This document shows positions 54,151 through 64,000 of a DNA stretch of 64,000 bases, in pieces (positions within the stretch are counted from its first letter, which is position 1; each line of letters begins with the position of its first letter). The position numbers were made by a program, and so were the translations under genes. The stretch comes from Ascarosepion bandense (lineage: Eukaryota > Mollusca > Cephalopoda > Sepiida > Sepiidae): positions 1,734,501 through 1,798,500 of the forward strand of contig JBBBDQ010000750.1 in the NCBI GenBank assembly GCA_037127315.1. The letters run 5' to 3'. The notes below the pieces were generated by a model, which saw only the letters and a program-made list of their open reading frames with translations, was not told where the DNA came from and searched no databases.

Positions 54151-54649
54151 CAGCTCTATATACTATATATGGAGCACTGTTTTAAATTAATTTTTTAGAC
54201 GTTGTAAAACTTTTTTTCTTCGTTCTGTATTCACTCGTATATATATATATATTGATGATAAATACGAAAAAAACAGCTTCTTGGTAAATCCCAAAGGATC
54301 TCACTAATATTGGATATTAACACTGATATAGCCAAAGGGCTCAATGTGATTAAATTTATTTATTTACAAAGCCAATATTTAGTACATATGAAAATTCATA
54401 TTTTTTAAAGTTTGGCCATTTCGACATGTATTTGTAACCACCCATCTCGTCAGCGAGAGCAAAACATTATAGGAAAACAAATTTTATTGTAATAAGTTAA
54501 AGTGAAACACATTAGATTAAAGATACTACTTCATATGTTCTTTACTTATTGTGTTCATCTTTTCAGATTTCGATCAATATATTCAGCTCACACAATGCAA
54601 TGTTAAATTCGGACCAAGCAAAAACCGAAATGCCAAAATAACTTTTAGA
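54151..54649. other. No gene recognised
   Basis: AT-rich sequence, short TA tract at 54237-54251. Nothing supported. Confidence 0.4.
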
Positions 54650-55060
54650 GGTTCACCGCGTACTACGCCCGGGAGACATTCGAGGTAGGGAGATGCAGGG
54701 TAAGGGGCATAGTTAACGCGGATAAGTGAGAGGGTAACGCTTAATTCTAGACATGATCAGGTTAAGATTATAGTGATCGAGAAAACATCCACTTGGTAGT
54801 AGGTTCTATATATCAGTGAACCGCGGGAAGAAGCTGCTTGAGTGTTACGTACTTCTCACCCCTGAAATGTGGAGGGAATGAGGGTAGCTCACTTCAACGT
54901 GTGTATCATGGCGGGTGCTAGCTGTGAAGGTTAGAACTAGTGGAATCTAATTCGTCTAAGCACTTTCCATGGAAGTAGCGATAATGCAGTGAGAGGCTTG
55001 CCACATCCAGCCTGTGTGAGAGAGATTAGAGAATGAAAAATATTTCACACTGAGCAACTT
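54650..55060 (-). mobile_element. LINE fragment (second Jockey-like type)
   Basis: Resembles the minus-strand C-terminal region near 55566-55920 (gaagaagctgcttgagt, gcactttccatggaagtagc, tgcagtgagaggcttgccac). Distinct from the main Jockey-like family but probably related. Frame-broken. Confidence 0.5.
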
Positions 55061-55108
55061 TTTCTGCCATAGTGGCTTTATTGCCTTGCTTGGGGTGAAA
55101 AGATTAAA
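55061..55108 (+). mobile_element. Jockey-like LINE 3' end only
   Basis: catagtggctttattgcctt, cttggggtgaaaagattaaa. The last ~45 bp of the family. Confidence 0.5.
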
Positions 55109-55339
55109 ACGTTGTTATCGCCCTTTCTAGTACTGACGGAGGTTTCCTTGCAAACATTTCGCTTCATTTTGATTGTATAATTTTTCTTCCATTTAGTTAT
55201 AGTTTTCTTATTGTTGCTTTTTTTTCACCCTGTAAAAGACCCAGGAGCCACTCAATGTAGAGGGTTAAGTGGTAGTCTATACGAATAGAAGAGAAAGATA
55301 GTGGTTGACTCTAGACTTGAAACGGGTTAAGTATCTCAT

Positions 55340-55565
55340 CATCATCATCATTCATTTATCTATCACACCCAGATGGTGCATAGGGCAGCAACTTTTTGTT
55401 GCTGTTTCTGTAACAAACTGTTTTTTACGGGGCAAGGTTGTTAGCCCTGCACACAACCCCCTAACCTGGAGGACCGGTGAACCATTCTTGGTCCTTACGT
55501 TTACAGCACTTGGTATTCCCAAATGGTCACCCATTTAAGTACTGACCAGGCTCGATGTTGCTTCA
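55340..55565 (-). mobile_element. 5S rRNA-derived SINE candidate
   Basis: On the minus strand 55565-55500 matches the 3' half of 5S rRNA (gcaacatcgagcctggtcag, acttaaatgggtgacc, tttgggaataccaa). It is followed without a break by ~160 bp unrelated to 5S (ggttagggggttgtgtgcag, gcaacaaaaagttgctgcc). This layout fits a SINE with a 5S-derived head (SINE3-type), or a 5S pseudogene fused to unknown sequence. The 5' half of the 5S head is missing. Confidence 0.55.
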
Positions 55566-55925
55566 GTATCTAGTGATTGGGAAAATATCCTTTCGGCAAT
55601 TTGTTCCACAGAGTGGTGGTTCGCAGGAAGAAGCTGCTCGAGTAAAACTTATTTCTCACCGACGGAACAACTGTTTTGCTGGTTTGCTATGGCGAATCCT
55701 AAACGTGAAGTTTAGATGTGCTGAACCAAGGAATTTATTTCGTCCGAGCACTTTCCATGGAAGCAGAGATAGAGCAGTGAGAGGTTTGCGACATTTTGTC
55801 TGTGAGGAAAGGGGTTGCAGGGTAGAAAATAATTTGTCACCCTCAAGAACAAGAAGAAAATTTTGGAGTCTATCGGCAATGGAAAAAGGAGAATGGGCGT
55901 CTCTTGTCCAAATATGACAGCATTA
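55566..55925 (-). mobile_element. LINE fragment (second Jockey-like type)
   Basis: Minus-strand relative of 54650-55060; includes ttgttccacagagtggtggt and gcactttccatggaagcaga. A 120-codon plus-strand ORF across it is a shadow. Confidence 0.5.
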
Positions 55926-55927
55926 CT

Positions 55928-56233
55928 CCATTGTGGTGCAGTGGATATCGGCTCGGAACGAGAAATTGGGGAGCCGAGTTCGAATTCCAGTTGAATTCAT
56001 TGCATTCACTTACGCGCAAATACCCTTGGGAAAGGTATTAATCCGTCTCTTTCTTCCAGTTATGGGTTAAATAACAGGATAGATTGGGTTCTATAGCCTT
56101 GGCAGGCAACCAGTCTACCGCAGAAAGCAATGGTAACCTTCTGTGGGATAATCTTCTGCCCAGTCACTCATGTCTCTTTCGAGACATGATCGCCCAAGCG
56201 TGTTTCACTTATGGCACTTAACTGACTGACCGC
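55928..56233 (+). mobile_element. tRNA-derived SINE (main family)
   Basis: Close to consensus: attgtggtgcagtggatatc, gagttcgaattcc, gtattaatccgtctctttct, tctctttcgagacatgatcg, cttatggcacttaactgact. Confidence 0.9.
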
Positions 56234-56461
56234 ATTATAGGCCTGATTTGTCTCTTGTACAGGTAAAGGATAGCGTAAGAAGTCAGCTGTTTTTCATAAT
56301 TTTAATAAAATCATAGCATTCTTAAACTAAATTAAATTTTGCCGGGCTGACCAATAATTCAACTTAAGCAATGCGTTTCGAATTAAACTGAAAAAATAAT
56401 TTTGACGAAAATGAAAGTGCATCAATTTCAAGAACATCCACAATGAATTTTCGTCTAGTAT

Positions 56462-56597
56462 CCTTTCTTTCCCAATGGTATTTGCACGCAAGTGAACTCG
56501 TTGCATTCACTTACGAGCAAATACTCCTTCAGAAAGGTATTAATCCGTCGTTTCTCCCATCAGCTATGGGTTAAACAACAGAAGAGATTGAGTTCTT
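56462..56597 (+). mobile_element. tRNA-derived SINE, internal fragment
   Basis: gcattcacttacgagcaaat, aggtattaatccgtcgtttc and agctatgggttaaacaacag. It has a partial duplication of the start and stops at a LINE join. Confidence 0.65.
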
Positions 56598-56940
56598 CTA
56601 AACTTTAAAGCCAATACTAATCGTTATCTTCTGTTTTCTCAATTCTTGTTCATCTATTGTCCTCTCTCAACTGATTCTCATTGTAACCGTAAGTTCTATG
56701 CTAATAGTTTCTTTTCTCGCTCTTCTCGCTTGTGGAAGACTCTTCCGGTTTTTTGCTTCACAGTCAACTTTGATTTTCCAAAATTTAAATGCGATGTCAA
56801 TCGTTTCCTTTTGTCTTCTTAATTCCTTTTCTTTCATTGAGCTCGCTTTTTCATCGTGTTTTTTCTCATATGTATTCTCACATACAGTAACCTCTTGCAT
56901 CTTAGTAGTTTTATTTTCTTGCTTGAGGTGAAATGATTAA
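56598..56940 (+). mobile_element. Jockey-like LINE, 3' fragment
   Basis: C-terminal FYANSFFSRSSRLW-like and FKCDVNRFLL-like frames, then the 3' end cttgaggtgaaatgattaa. Frameshifted. Confidence 0.65.
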
Positions 56941-57480
56941 TGAAAACGTGAAAGGATGAATATGTAAAGATAATGAACCCTTGCATTCTAAAACATAGGC
57001 ATTTACATACGTTAGTGGCTCTCCATTGTTTTTCTCCTTTGAACACATAAGTCCATATACACATACATGTATATCAAGTCACCTAGCAATGCATCTATCA
57101 AGGGAGATAATTAGGTAATAACTGATTCAGTGTACAGATAGTAAATTAACTCTTTTAGTCAGAATTCAGGTTTAATGAGTGCACAAGCATAGAATGCGCG
57201 AATCTAAAAATAAAAGGCATAACAATGACGAAGAGATAAGCGGGTTTCACATCTGATGAATACCTCCCACGACAATGAATGGATTAACATTGGCTCCTCC
57301 AGCTACTGACACGAGTGATAGCTGCCTGGTTAGACGGCGTGGACGTAATCGAAGGAAATGCGGTTGAAATCCAAGTCACAAATGATGAGATTCGTTAGCC
57401 GATTTGTTATGCCATTTGACCAAATTAATCTTATTTACAAAAAGAACACAAAAAATTTTCTAGTGTATTTTTCTTTTCTT
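56941..57480. other. No gene recognised
   Basis: No supported ORF or repeat. Confidence 0.5.
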
Positions 57481-57536
<56 letters not shown>

Positions 57537-57547
57537 ACTCTGCTGTT

Positions 57548-57615
<68 letters not shown>

Positions 57616-57634
57616 ACTCTGCTGTTATAAATTG

Positions 57635-57677
<43 letters not shown>

Positions 57678-57694
57678 CTCTACTGTTATAAATT

Positions 57695-57762
<68 letters not shown>

Positions 57763-57779
57763 CTCTGCTGTCATAAATT

Positions 57780-57839
<60 letters not shown>

Positions 57840-57856
57840 CTCTGCTATTATGAATT

Positions 57857-57914
<58 letters not shown>
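57481..57914. repeat. (GATA)n array with spacers
   Basis: Six (GATA)n blocks separated by short related spacers (aaactctgctgttata, and ctctgctattatgaattta). Spacers repeat, so the whole is a compound satellite. Confidence 0.95.
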
Positions 57915-57959
57915 TTAATAACCTAAGATGATGTTATGGAATAAAGACACCCCGGTAAT

Positions 57960-58700
57960 GCAAATAAACTAGGCAAATGAAAATTTTATTTAAAATGCTA
58001 CAAGTGGGGAAAAGTAGAGCATTAAAAGTCACGCTGTAAAACTAAAACAAGGTAAATTTATCACCAAAAAAATCTATACACAACGTTGAGACAGAAAAGA
58101 TAATTACAGAAAAACAAAAGAAAATCTTTCGTATGTGAAAATTCATAATGTGGATGTATAAAGGCGACTAGACACTGGTTCTGATATCACAATATTCACC
58201 GAAGCCGCATGGAAAGCAAACGGAAAACTTATATTTAAAAATAAACTCGAATATCGCACGTGGCGTGTTTTGTGTAAAAGCATTTATTATTGGTGAAATT
58301 ATTTGCAACTTTTCAGAGAAAATATCGGACGAATCTCATAGAATCCTAAGTCTGAGACGCGATGTCGAAGGAATTGAAGAAAAAGAATGCGTCTACATAC
58401 AAAACGATACAAAAATGTTGAAAAAGTGAAATTAATCCATATTTCAGATGTGGAAGGTTACATCTCGGAGGCGATTGTCCCTTTACGAATTCGAAATGTT
58501 ACAAGTGTCGAAAGTTAGGACGTAAGAAGTTAAAGAAAATTTGTGTGTGTGGAAATTAATAATGTGAATGTGTAAATACCACTGTTAGTGACATCACAAT
58601 AATCAATGAAGCTCCACGGAATGAAATCAGAAAACCTATATTAAAAAGGACTTCTAAAGTCGCCAGTAGCGTGTTAACTGAGAAATTACTTTTATTGGCG
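57960..58700 (+). pseudogene. Gypsy gag zinc-knuckle and protease, duplicated
   Basis: First set: CYKCGKVEH at 57975-58010, then LDTGSDITIFTEAAWKA at 58170-58220 with an intact DTG. Second set: CGRLHLGGDCPFTNSKCYKC at 58440-58520, then a weakened SDITIINEA at 58580-58610 with the triad lost. The repetition indicates a tandem partial duplication or two abutting elements. Stops interrupt both. Confidence 0.65.
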
Positions 58701-58879
58701 AAATGACTTAAAAGGTGTGTAAAAGCTAAGGATTAAGTGTTAAATGATACTTATATAGTACTGACTGAAGTTATTCAAATTATAGTATTCACCTAAAAAT
58801 ATTTATTGCAAGAATGACAATAAACAAATGACAATGTGAAAATTTAAAGGAAGAATTGAAAAAAATATTTGCCCCAGTT

Positions 58880-59240
58880 TCGCACAAGTTAGGTCGATGT
58901 TCCAAATTCAAATACTAATGTCAGACTTATCATTAGCGTCCTACGATCCAAAAGCAGAAATTCTATTGGCTTCAGATGCTAGTCATAGGTCCAGTAATTA
59001 TACATAAATATGCTGACATCGCAGATGCTTCGTAACAGCAAAGGAAAACTACATCCATATTGAAAAAGAGGCGTTAGCAATAATATTTGAAGTAAAAAAA
59101 TTTACAAATTTATACACGGAAGGTTTTTTTCGGTTGCAAACAAACCTCTATAATCAATCGATGCGACTAAAAATGAATTCCTATGCACAGAGCGAATAGA
59201 TTACAACGGGCATCATGTGCATGCAAAGAAAAATCTTATT
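58880..59240 (+). pseudogene. Gypsy RNase H
   Basis: SYDPKAEILLASDAS near 58935 (first catalytic Asp region) and YIHIEKEALAIIFEVKKF near 59045, then a decayed closing block. Several frameshifts. RT should precede it but is missing. Confidence 0.65.
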
Positions 59241-59262
59241 TAATTACGATTTTATGATGGAA

Positions 59263-59795
59263 TCTATCTAAACTTATTTATAAATGGAACTTTGTCTGTG
59301 TTTGTGTGTGTGTCTGTGTGTGTCCGTTACCTTATATACTCCGAAACGGCTGAACTGATTTTCTTGAAAATTTACACAGTTGTATTATGAGCATCTGCGA
59401 GTGTTCTTGGCTAGATTTTGTGTCGAGGTTCCCCCGACAAATATCGAAAATCGACAATCGAAAAAATCGGGTTATAGAAGGAGTGGTCCGATTTTAATCA
59501 AATTTGATACACTCATAGACAAAAACATAAGAAACGATATTCAGAAGTTTCAAGGTTGCAGTTCTTACAATAGTGCAGAAAATCGATAATATATATATAT
59601 ATATATATATAAGGCAAGATGTTTGTGTGTGTGTCTGTTTATCTATCTGTATGTCCTTCATACAAATCCACAATATTTATCTTATTCTCACCAAACTTCA
59701 CACCAATATTCTTTAGGCTGAGTCTGAGCTCCAGGACCATGGATTAGTTTTAAAGCTTTCATTACACACGAGCAACGCCGGGCTATACTGCTAGT
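59263..59795 (+). mobile_element. Helitron-like element, non-autonomous
   Basis: Begins TCTATCTAAACTTATT and ends ggctatactgctagt, with the terminal CTAGT preceded by a GC-rich hairpin-like acgccgggc. The interior has ctccgaaacggctgaactga and a gtctgtgtgtgtccgttacc start, patterns widespread in animal Helitrons. It lies between RNase H and integrase of gypsy 3, between A and A at the join. No Rep/Helicase ORF. Confidence 0.6.
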
Positions 59796-59799
59796 ATAC

Positions 59800-60490
59800 G
59801 ACATGCGTATTCGGACATGAAGAGTTATAAAAAAATACTGGAGGACATTTTTATTTCAGCATTTCATAATAGACACACGGAAATTTCTCGGATGAAATCT
59901 CTTATGAGAAGCTATGTATACGGAACCAAAGCTGATCAAGACAATGAGAAAGTAGTAAAAGCCTGCATCAAAATTGCCTACCACGAAATTACAAACATAG
60001 TCAAGGACAAGCACACAGCTGTTATGACTGCACATAGATTTCACAGGTCCAGTATACGATAACATTATTCTTGTGGTAGTGGATTGCTTTACTAAGGGGC
60101 CTGAAATTTTAAGTGCAAAAAACAACTTCTATGGTTACAGTTAATGTTGCACGATTTGTTTGCAAGATATGGTATTCAAGGTAACAGCCTGGTATAACTA
60201 CACACAAGTCACTGCTTATGAATTTTGAATAATTTGTGAATTGTTCTCGATTAAACATATTACTACCCCACCGTGCCATCCAAGGTCAAACGGATAAGCT
60301 GAGCAGTTTATGGATACATTTAGGAGAGCTTTTCAAAAAATCAAGTAATGAAAAAGTGTGCGAAGCAGCACTACAAACATTCTTGAGAGTATACCGGATA
60401 ACACTAAATCTCAAAACACCGTCAGTCATGTCGCGGATAGAATTAATGTTCGCAAGAAAATCGGTGTTCGACAAGTTTTTACAAGATTAA
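59800..60490 (+). pseudogene. Gypsy integrase
   Basis: Upstream zinc-binding remnants near 59930-60020. HIDFTGPV near 60035 holds the first catalytic Asp, then PPCHPRSNGQTDKLSS-type sequence near 60265-60310, where the third catalytic position reads Asp. The second-Asp block near 60200 is altered. An ORF to 60490 carries SVMSRIELMFARKSVF. Not functional. Confidence 0.65.
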
Positions 60491-60591
60491 CAAAGAATAA
60501 GAACTGATAACAAACAGGAAACTATTTTTTCAAAACTAGCGTAAAAGCGTTTTCAGAGTATATAAAAATGGAAACGAAACGTAAAAAAGAC

Positions 60592-63500
60592 TGTCTTTCT
60601 CATCACTTTCCCCTATGTAACCCCCTAACCACTCTTTCTCATCACTTTCCCCTATGTAACCCCCTAACCACTCTTTCTCATCACTTTCCCCTATGTAACC
60701 CCCTAACCACTCTTTCTCATCACTTTCCCCTATGTAACCCCCTAACCACGCTTTCTCATCATTTTCCCCTATGTATCCCCCTAACCACTCTTTCTCATCA
60801 CTTTCCCCTATGTAACCCCCTAACCACGCTTTCTCATCACTTTCCTCTATGTGACCCCCTAACCACTCTTTCTCATAACTTTCCCTATGTAACCCCCTAA
60901 CCACGCTTTCTCATCACTTTCCCCTATGTAACCCCCTAACCACTCTTTCTCATCACTTTCCCCTATGTAACCCCCTAACCACTCTTTCTCATCACTTTCC
61001 CCTATGTAACCCCCTAACCACGCTTTCTCATCACTTTCCCCTCTGTAACCCCCTAACAACTCTTTCTCATCACTTTCCCCTATGTAACCCCCTAACCACT
61101 CTTTCTCATCACTTTCCCCTATGTAACCCCCTAACCACTCTTTCTCATCACTTTCCCCTATGTAACCCCCTAACCACGCTTTCTCATCATTTTCCCCTAT
61201 GTATCCCCCTAACCACTCTTTCTCATCACTTTCCCCTATGTAACCCCCTAACCACGCTTTCTCATCACTTTCCTCTATGTGACCCCCTAACCACTCTTTC
61301 TCATAACTTTCCCTATGTAACCCCCTAACCACGCTTTCTCATCACTTTCCCCTATGTAACCCCCTAACCACACTTTCTCATCACTTTCCCCTATGTAACC
61401 CCCTAACCACTCTTTCTCATCACTTTCCTCTATGTGACCCCCTAACCACTCTTTCTCATAACTTTCCCTATGTAACCCCCTAAACACGCTTTCTTTCATC
61501 ACTTTCCCCTATGTAACCCCCTAACCACTCTTTCTCATCACTTTCCCCTATGTAACCCCCTAACCACGCTTTCTCATCACTTTCCCCTATGTAACCCACT
61601 AACCACGCTTTCTCATCACTTTCCCCTATGTAACCCCCTAACCACTCTTTCTCATCACTTTCCCCTATGTAACCCCCTAACGACTCTTTCTCATCACTTT
61701 CCCCTATGTAACCCCCTAACCACTCTTTCTCATCACTTTCCCCTATGTAACCCCCTAACCACTCTTTCTCATCACTTTCCCCTATGTAACCCCCTAACCA
61801 CGCTTTCTCATCATTTTCACCTATGTATCCCCCTAACCACTCTTTCTCATCACTTTCCCCTATGTAACCCCCTAACCACGCTTTCTCATCACTTTCCTCT
61901 ATGTAACCCCCTAACCACTCTTTCTCATAACTTTCCCTATGTAACCCCCTAACCACGCTTTCTCATCACTTTCCCCTATGTAACCCCCTAACCACTCTTT
62001 CTCATCACTTTTCCCTATGTAACCCCCTAACGACGCATTGTCATCACTTTCCCCTATGTAACCCCCCAACCACTCTTTCGCATCACTTTCCTCTATGTAA
62101 CCCCCTAACCACGCTTTCTCATCACTTTTCCCTATGGAACCCCCTAACCACTCTTTCTCATCACTTTCCCCTATGTAACCCCCTAACCACTCTTTCTCAT
62201 CACTTTCCCCTATGTAACCTCCTAACCACTCTTTCTCATGACTTTTCCTTATGTAACCCCCTAACCACTCTTTCTCATCACTTTCCCCTATGTAACCCCC
62301 TAACCACTCTTTCTCATCACTTTCCCCTATGTAACCCCCTAACCACGCTTTCATCACTTTCCCCTATGTAACCCCCTAACCACTCTTTCTCATCACTTTC
62401 CCCTATGTAACCCCCTAACCACTCTTTCTCATCACTTTTCCCTATGTAACCCCCTAACCACTCTTTCTCATCACGTTCCCCTATGTAACCCCCTAACCAC
62501 GCTTTCTCATCACTTTCCCCTATGTAACCCCCTAACCACTCTTTCTCATCACTTTTCCCTATGTAACCCCCTAACCACTCTTTCTCATCACTTTCCCCTA
62601 TGTAACCCCCTAACCACTCTTTCTCATCACTTTCCCCTATGTAACCCCTAACCACTCTTTCTCATCACTTTCCCCTATGTAACCCCCTAACCACTCTTTC
62701 TCATCACTTTCCCCTATGTAACCCCCTAACCACTCTTTCTCATCACTTTCCCCTATGTAACCCCCTAACTACTCTGTCTCATCACTTTCCCCTATGTACC
62801 CCCCTAACCACTCTTTCTCATCACTTTCCCCTATGTAACCCCCTAACCACTCTTTCTCATCACTTTCCCCTATGTAACCCCCTAACAACTCTTTCTCATC
62901 ACTTCCCCTATGTAACCCCCTAACCACTCTTTCTCATCACTTTCCCCTATGTAACAACCTAACCACTCTTTCTCATCACTTTTCCCTATGTAACCCCCTA
63001 ACCACTCTTTCTCATCACTTTCCCCTATGTAACCCCCTAACCACTCTTTCTCATCACTTTCCCCTATGTAACCCCCTAACCACGCTTTCTCATCACTTTC
63101 CACTATGTAAGCCCCTAACCACTCTTTCTCATCACTTTCCCCTATGTAACCCCCTAACCACTCTTTCACATCACTTTTCCCTATGTAACCCCCTAACCAC
63201 TCTTTCTCATCACTTTTCCCTATGTAACCCCCTAACCACTCTTTCTCATCACTTTCCCCTATGTAACCCCGTAACCACTCTTTCTCATCACTTTCCCCTA
63301 TGTAACCCCCTAACCACGCTTTCTCATCACTTTCCCCTATGTAACCCCCTAACCACTCTTTCTCATCACTTTCCCTATGTAACCCCCTAACCACGCTTTC
63401 TCATCACTTTCCCCTATGTAACCCCCTAACCACTCTTTCTCATAGCTTTCCCTATGTAACCCCCTAACCACGCTTTCTCATCACTTTCCCCTATGTAACC

Positions 63501-64000
63501 CCCAACCCCTCTTTCTCATCTCTTTTCCCTATGTAACCCCCTAACCACGCTTTCTCATCACTTTCCCCTATGTAACCCCCTAACCACTCTTTCTCATCAC
63601 TTTCCCGTATGTAACCCCCTAACCACGCTTTCTCATCACTTTCCCCTATGTAATCCCCTAACCACTCTTTCTCATCACTTTCCCCTATGTAACCCCCTAA
63701 CCACTCTTTCTCATCACTTTCCCCTATGTAACCCCCTAACCACTCTTTCTCATCACTTTTCCCTATGTAACCCCCTAACCACTCTTTCTCATCACTTTCC
63801 CCTATGTAACCCCCTAACCACTCTTTCTCATCACTTTCCCCTATGTAACCCCCTAACCACGCTTTCTCATCACTTTCCCCTATGTAACCCCTAACCACTC
63901 TTTCTCATCACTTTCCCCTATGTAACCCCCTAACCACTCTTTCTCATCACTTTTCCCTATGTAACCCCCTAACCACTCTTTCTCATCACTTTCCCCTATG
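60592..64000. repeat. 39-bp satellite derived from LINE 3' UTR
   Basis: About 87 head-to-tail copies of a 39-bp unit beginning cactctttctcatcactttc. The array continues past the window end. Units differ mainly at 'actctttc/acgctttc', 'cccc/ttcc' and single-base deletions. The same string with minor changes sits in the Jockey-like LINE 3' UTR (tttctcatcactttccccta at 16147 and tcataactttcctcctatgt at 17870). The minus strand reads as a 13-residue repeat (EWLGGYIGESDEK), a result of a length divisible by three. Confidence 0.95.

Larger units (their letters stand above)
57930..60545 (+). mobile_element. Ty3/gypsy retrotransposon 3, decayed
   Basis: Plus-strand gag/protease (twice), RNase H and integrase in order. 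Reverse transcriptase is missing. A Helitron-like element (59263-59795) interrupts it, and the 39-bp satellite begins just downstream at 60592. No LTRs were recognised. Confidence 0.7.

Noticed and set aside
55555..55917. 120-codon plus-strand ORF
   Set aside because: Lies over minus-strand LINE sequence and a 5S remnant.
60536..63898. Several 110-170 codon ORFs with EWLGGYIGESDEK repeats
   Set aside because: 39-bp satellite read in frame; derived from a non-coding LINE 3' UTR.
60592..64000. CRISPR array
   Set aside because: Units are contiguous with no unique spacers, and the context is animal DNA.

Overview
The window looks like gene-poor, repeat-saturated DNA from a coleoid cephalopod, most likely an octopus. 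The base is AT-rich, with long (TA)n, (GATA)n, (GAAA)n and (TTA)n tracts. At least a dozen copies are present of one tRNA-derived SINE of about 300 bp of the kind described from octopus, along with several LINE families, Tc1/mariner relatives, Penelope-like fragments, and decayed Ty3/gypsy elements. I recognise no host protein-coding gene. Every recognisable coding stretch belongs to a transposable element, and nearly all are broken. The species is an inference.

Layout. 1-1850: antisense fragments of an RTE-like LINE and of a LINE with a restriction-like endonuclease (RLE); the RLE reading frame carries a 15-copy 30-bp minisatellite. 2.1-5.7 kb: Tc1 and pogo/Tigger-type DNA elements. 5.7-9.4 kb: SINEs, a Penelope-like fragment and a Jockey/CR1-like LINE 3' end. 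9.9-10.5 kb: a compound TA-rich minisatellite. 13.5-14.5 kb: an internally deleted mariner. 14.7-18.4 kb: SINE, a 5'-inverted (twin-primed) LINE, and alternating Jockey-like and RLE LINE pieces. 20.7 kb: a hammerhead ribozyme motif (minus strand) beside hairpin-forming repeats. 22.9-28.8 kb: SINEs and the best Jockey-like LINE (26.2-27.7 kb, minus). 29.4-30.6 kb: LINE, a short LINE-tailed repeat, 5S rRNA-like sequence and a SINE.

31.0-36.7 kb is a Ty3/gypsy element with remnants of both LTRs, interrupted by four other insertions. 37.9-38.5 kb is a palindrome with ~127-bp arms and Penelope-like sequence. 38.7-41.6 kb is a minus-strand gypsy element carrying two LINE insertions. 41.7-46.8 kb holds an RTE-like LINE, a SINE split by a 645-bp fold-back element, and a LINE whose reverse-transcriptase segment has become a 120-bp tandem array. 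47-52 kb is mostly (GAAA)n and (TA)n simple sequence. 52.4-56.9 kb has hairpin repeats, 5S-related sequence, SINEs and LINE ends. 57.9-60.5 kb is a third gypsy element with a Helitron-like insertion. From 60.59 kb to the window end runs a 39-bp satellite of about 87 units.

The main theme is that three tandem arrays (30 bp, 120 bp, 39 bp) each originate from inside a LINE: the RLE ORF, the Jockey-like RT ORF, and the Jockey-like 3' UTR. A second theme is hammerhead-type motifs lying next to Penelope-like fragments and (TA)n tracts. All family assignments come from motif recognition by eye, without database searches.
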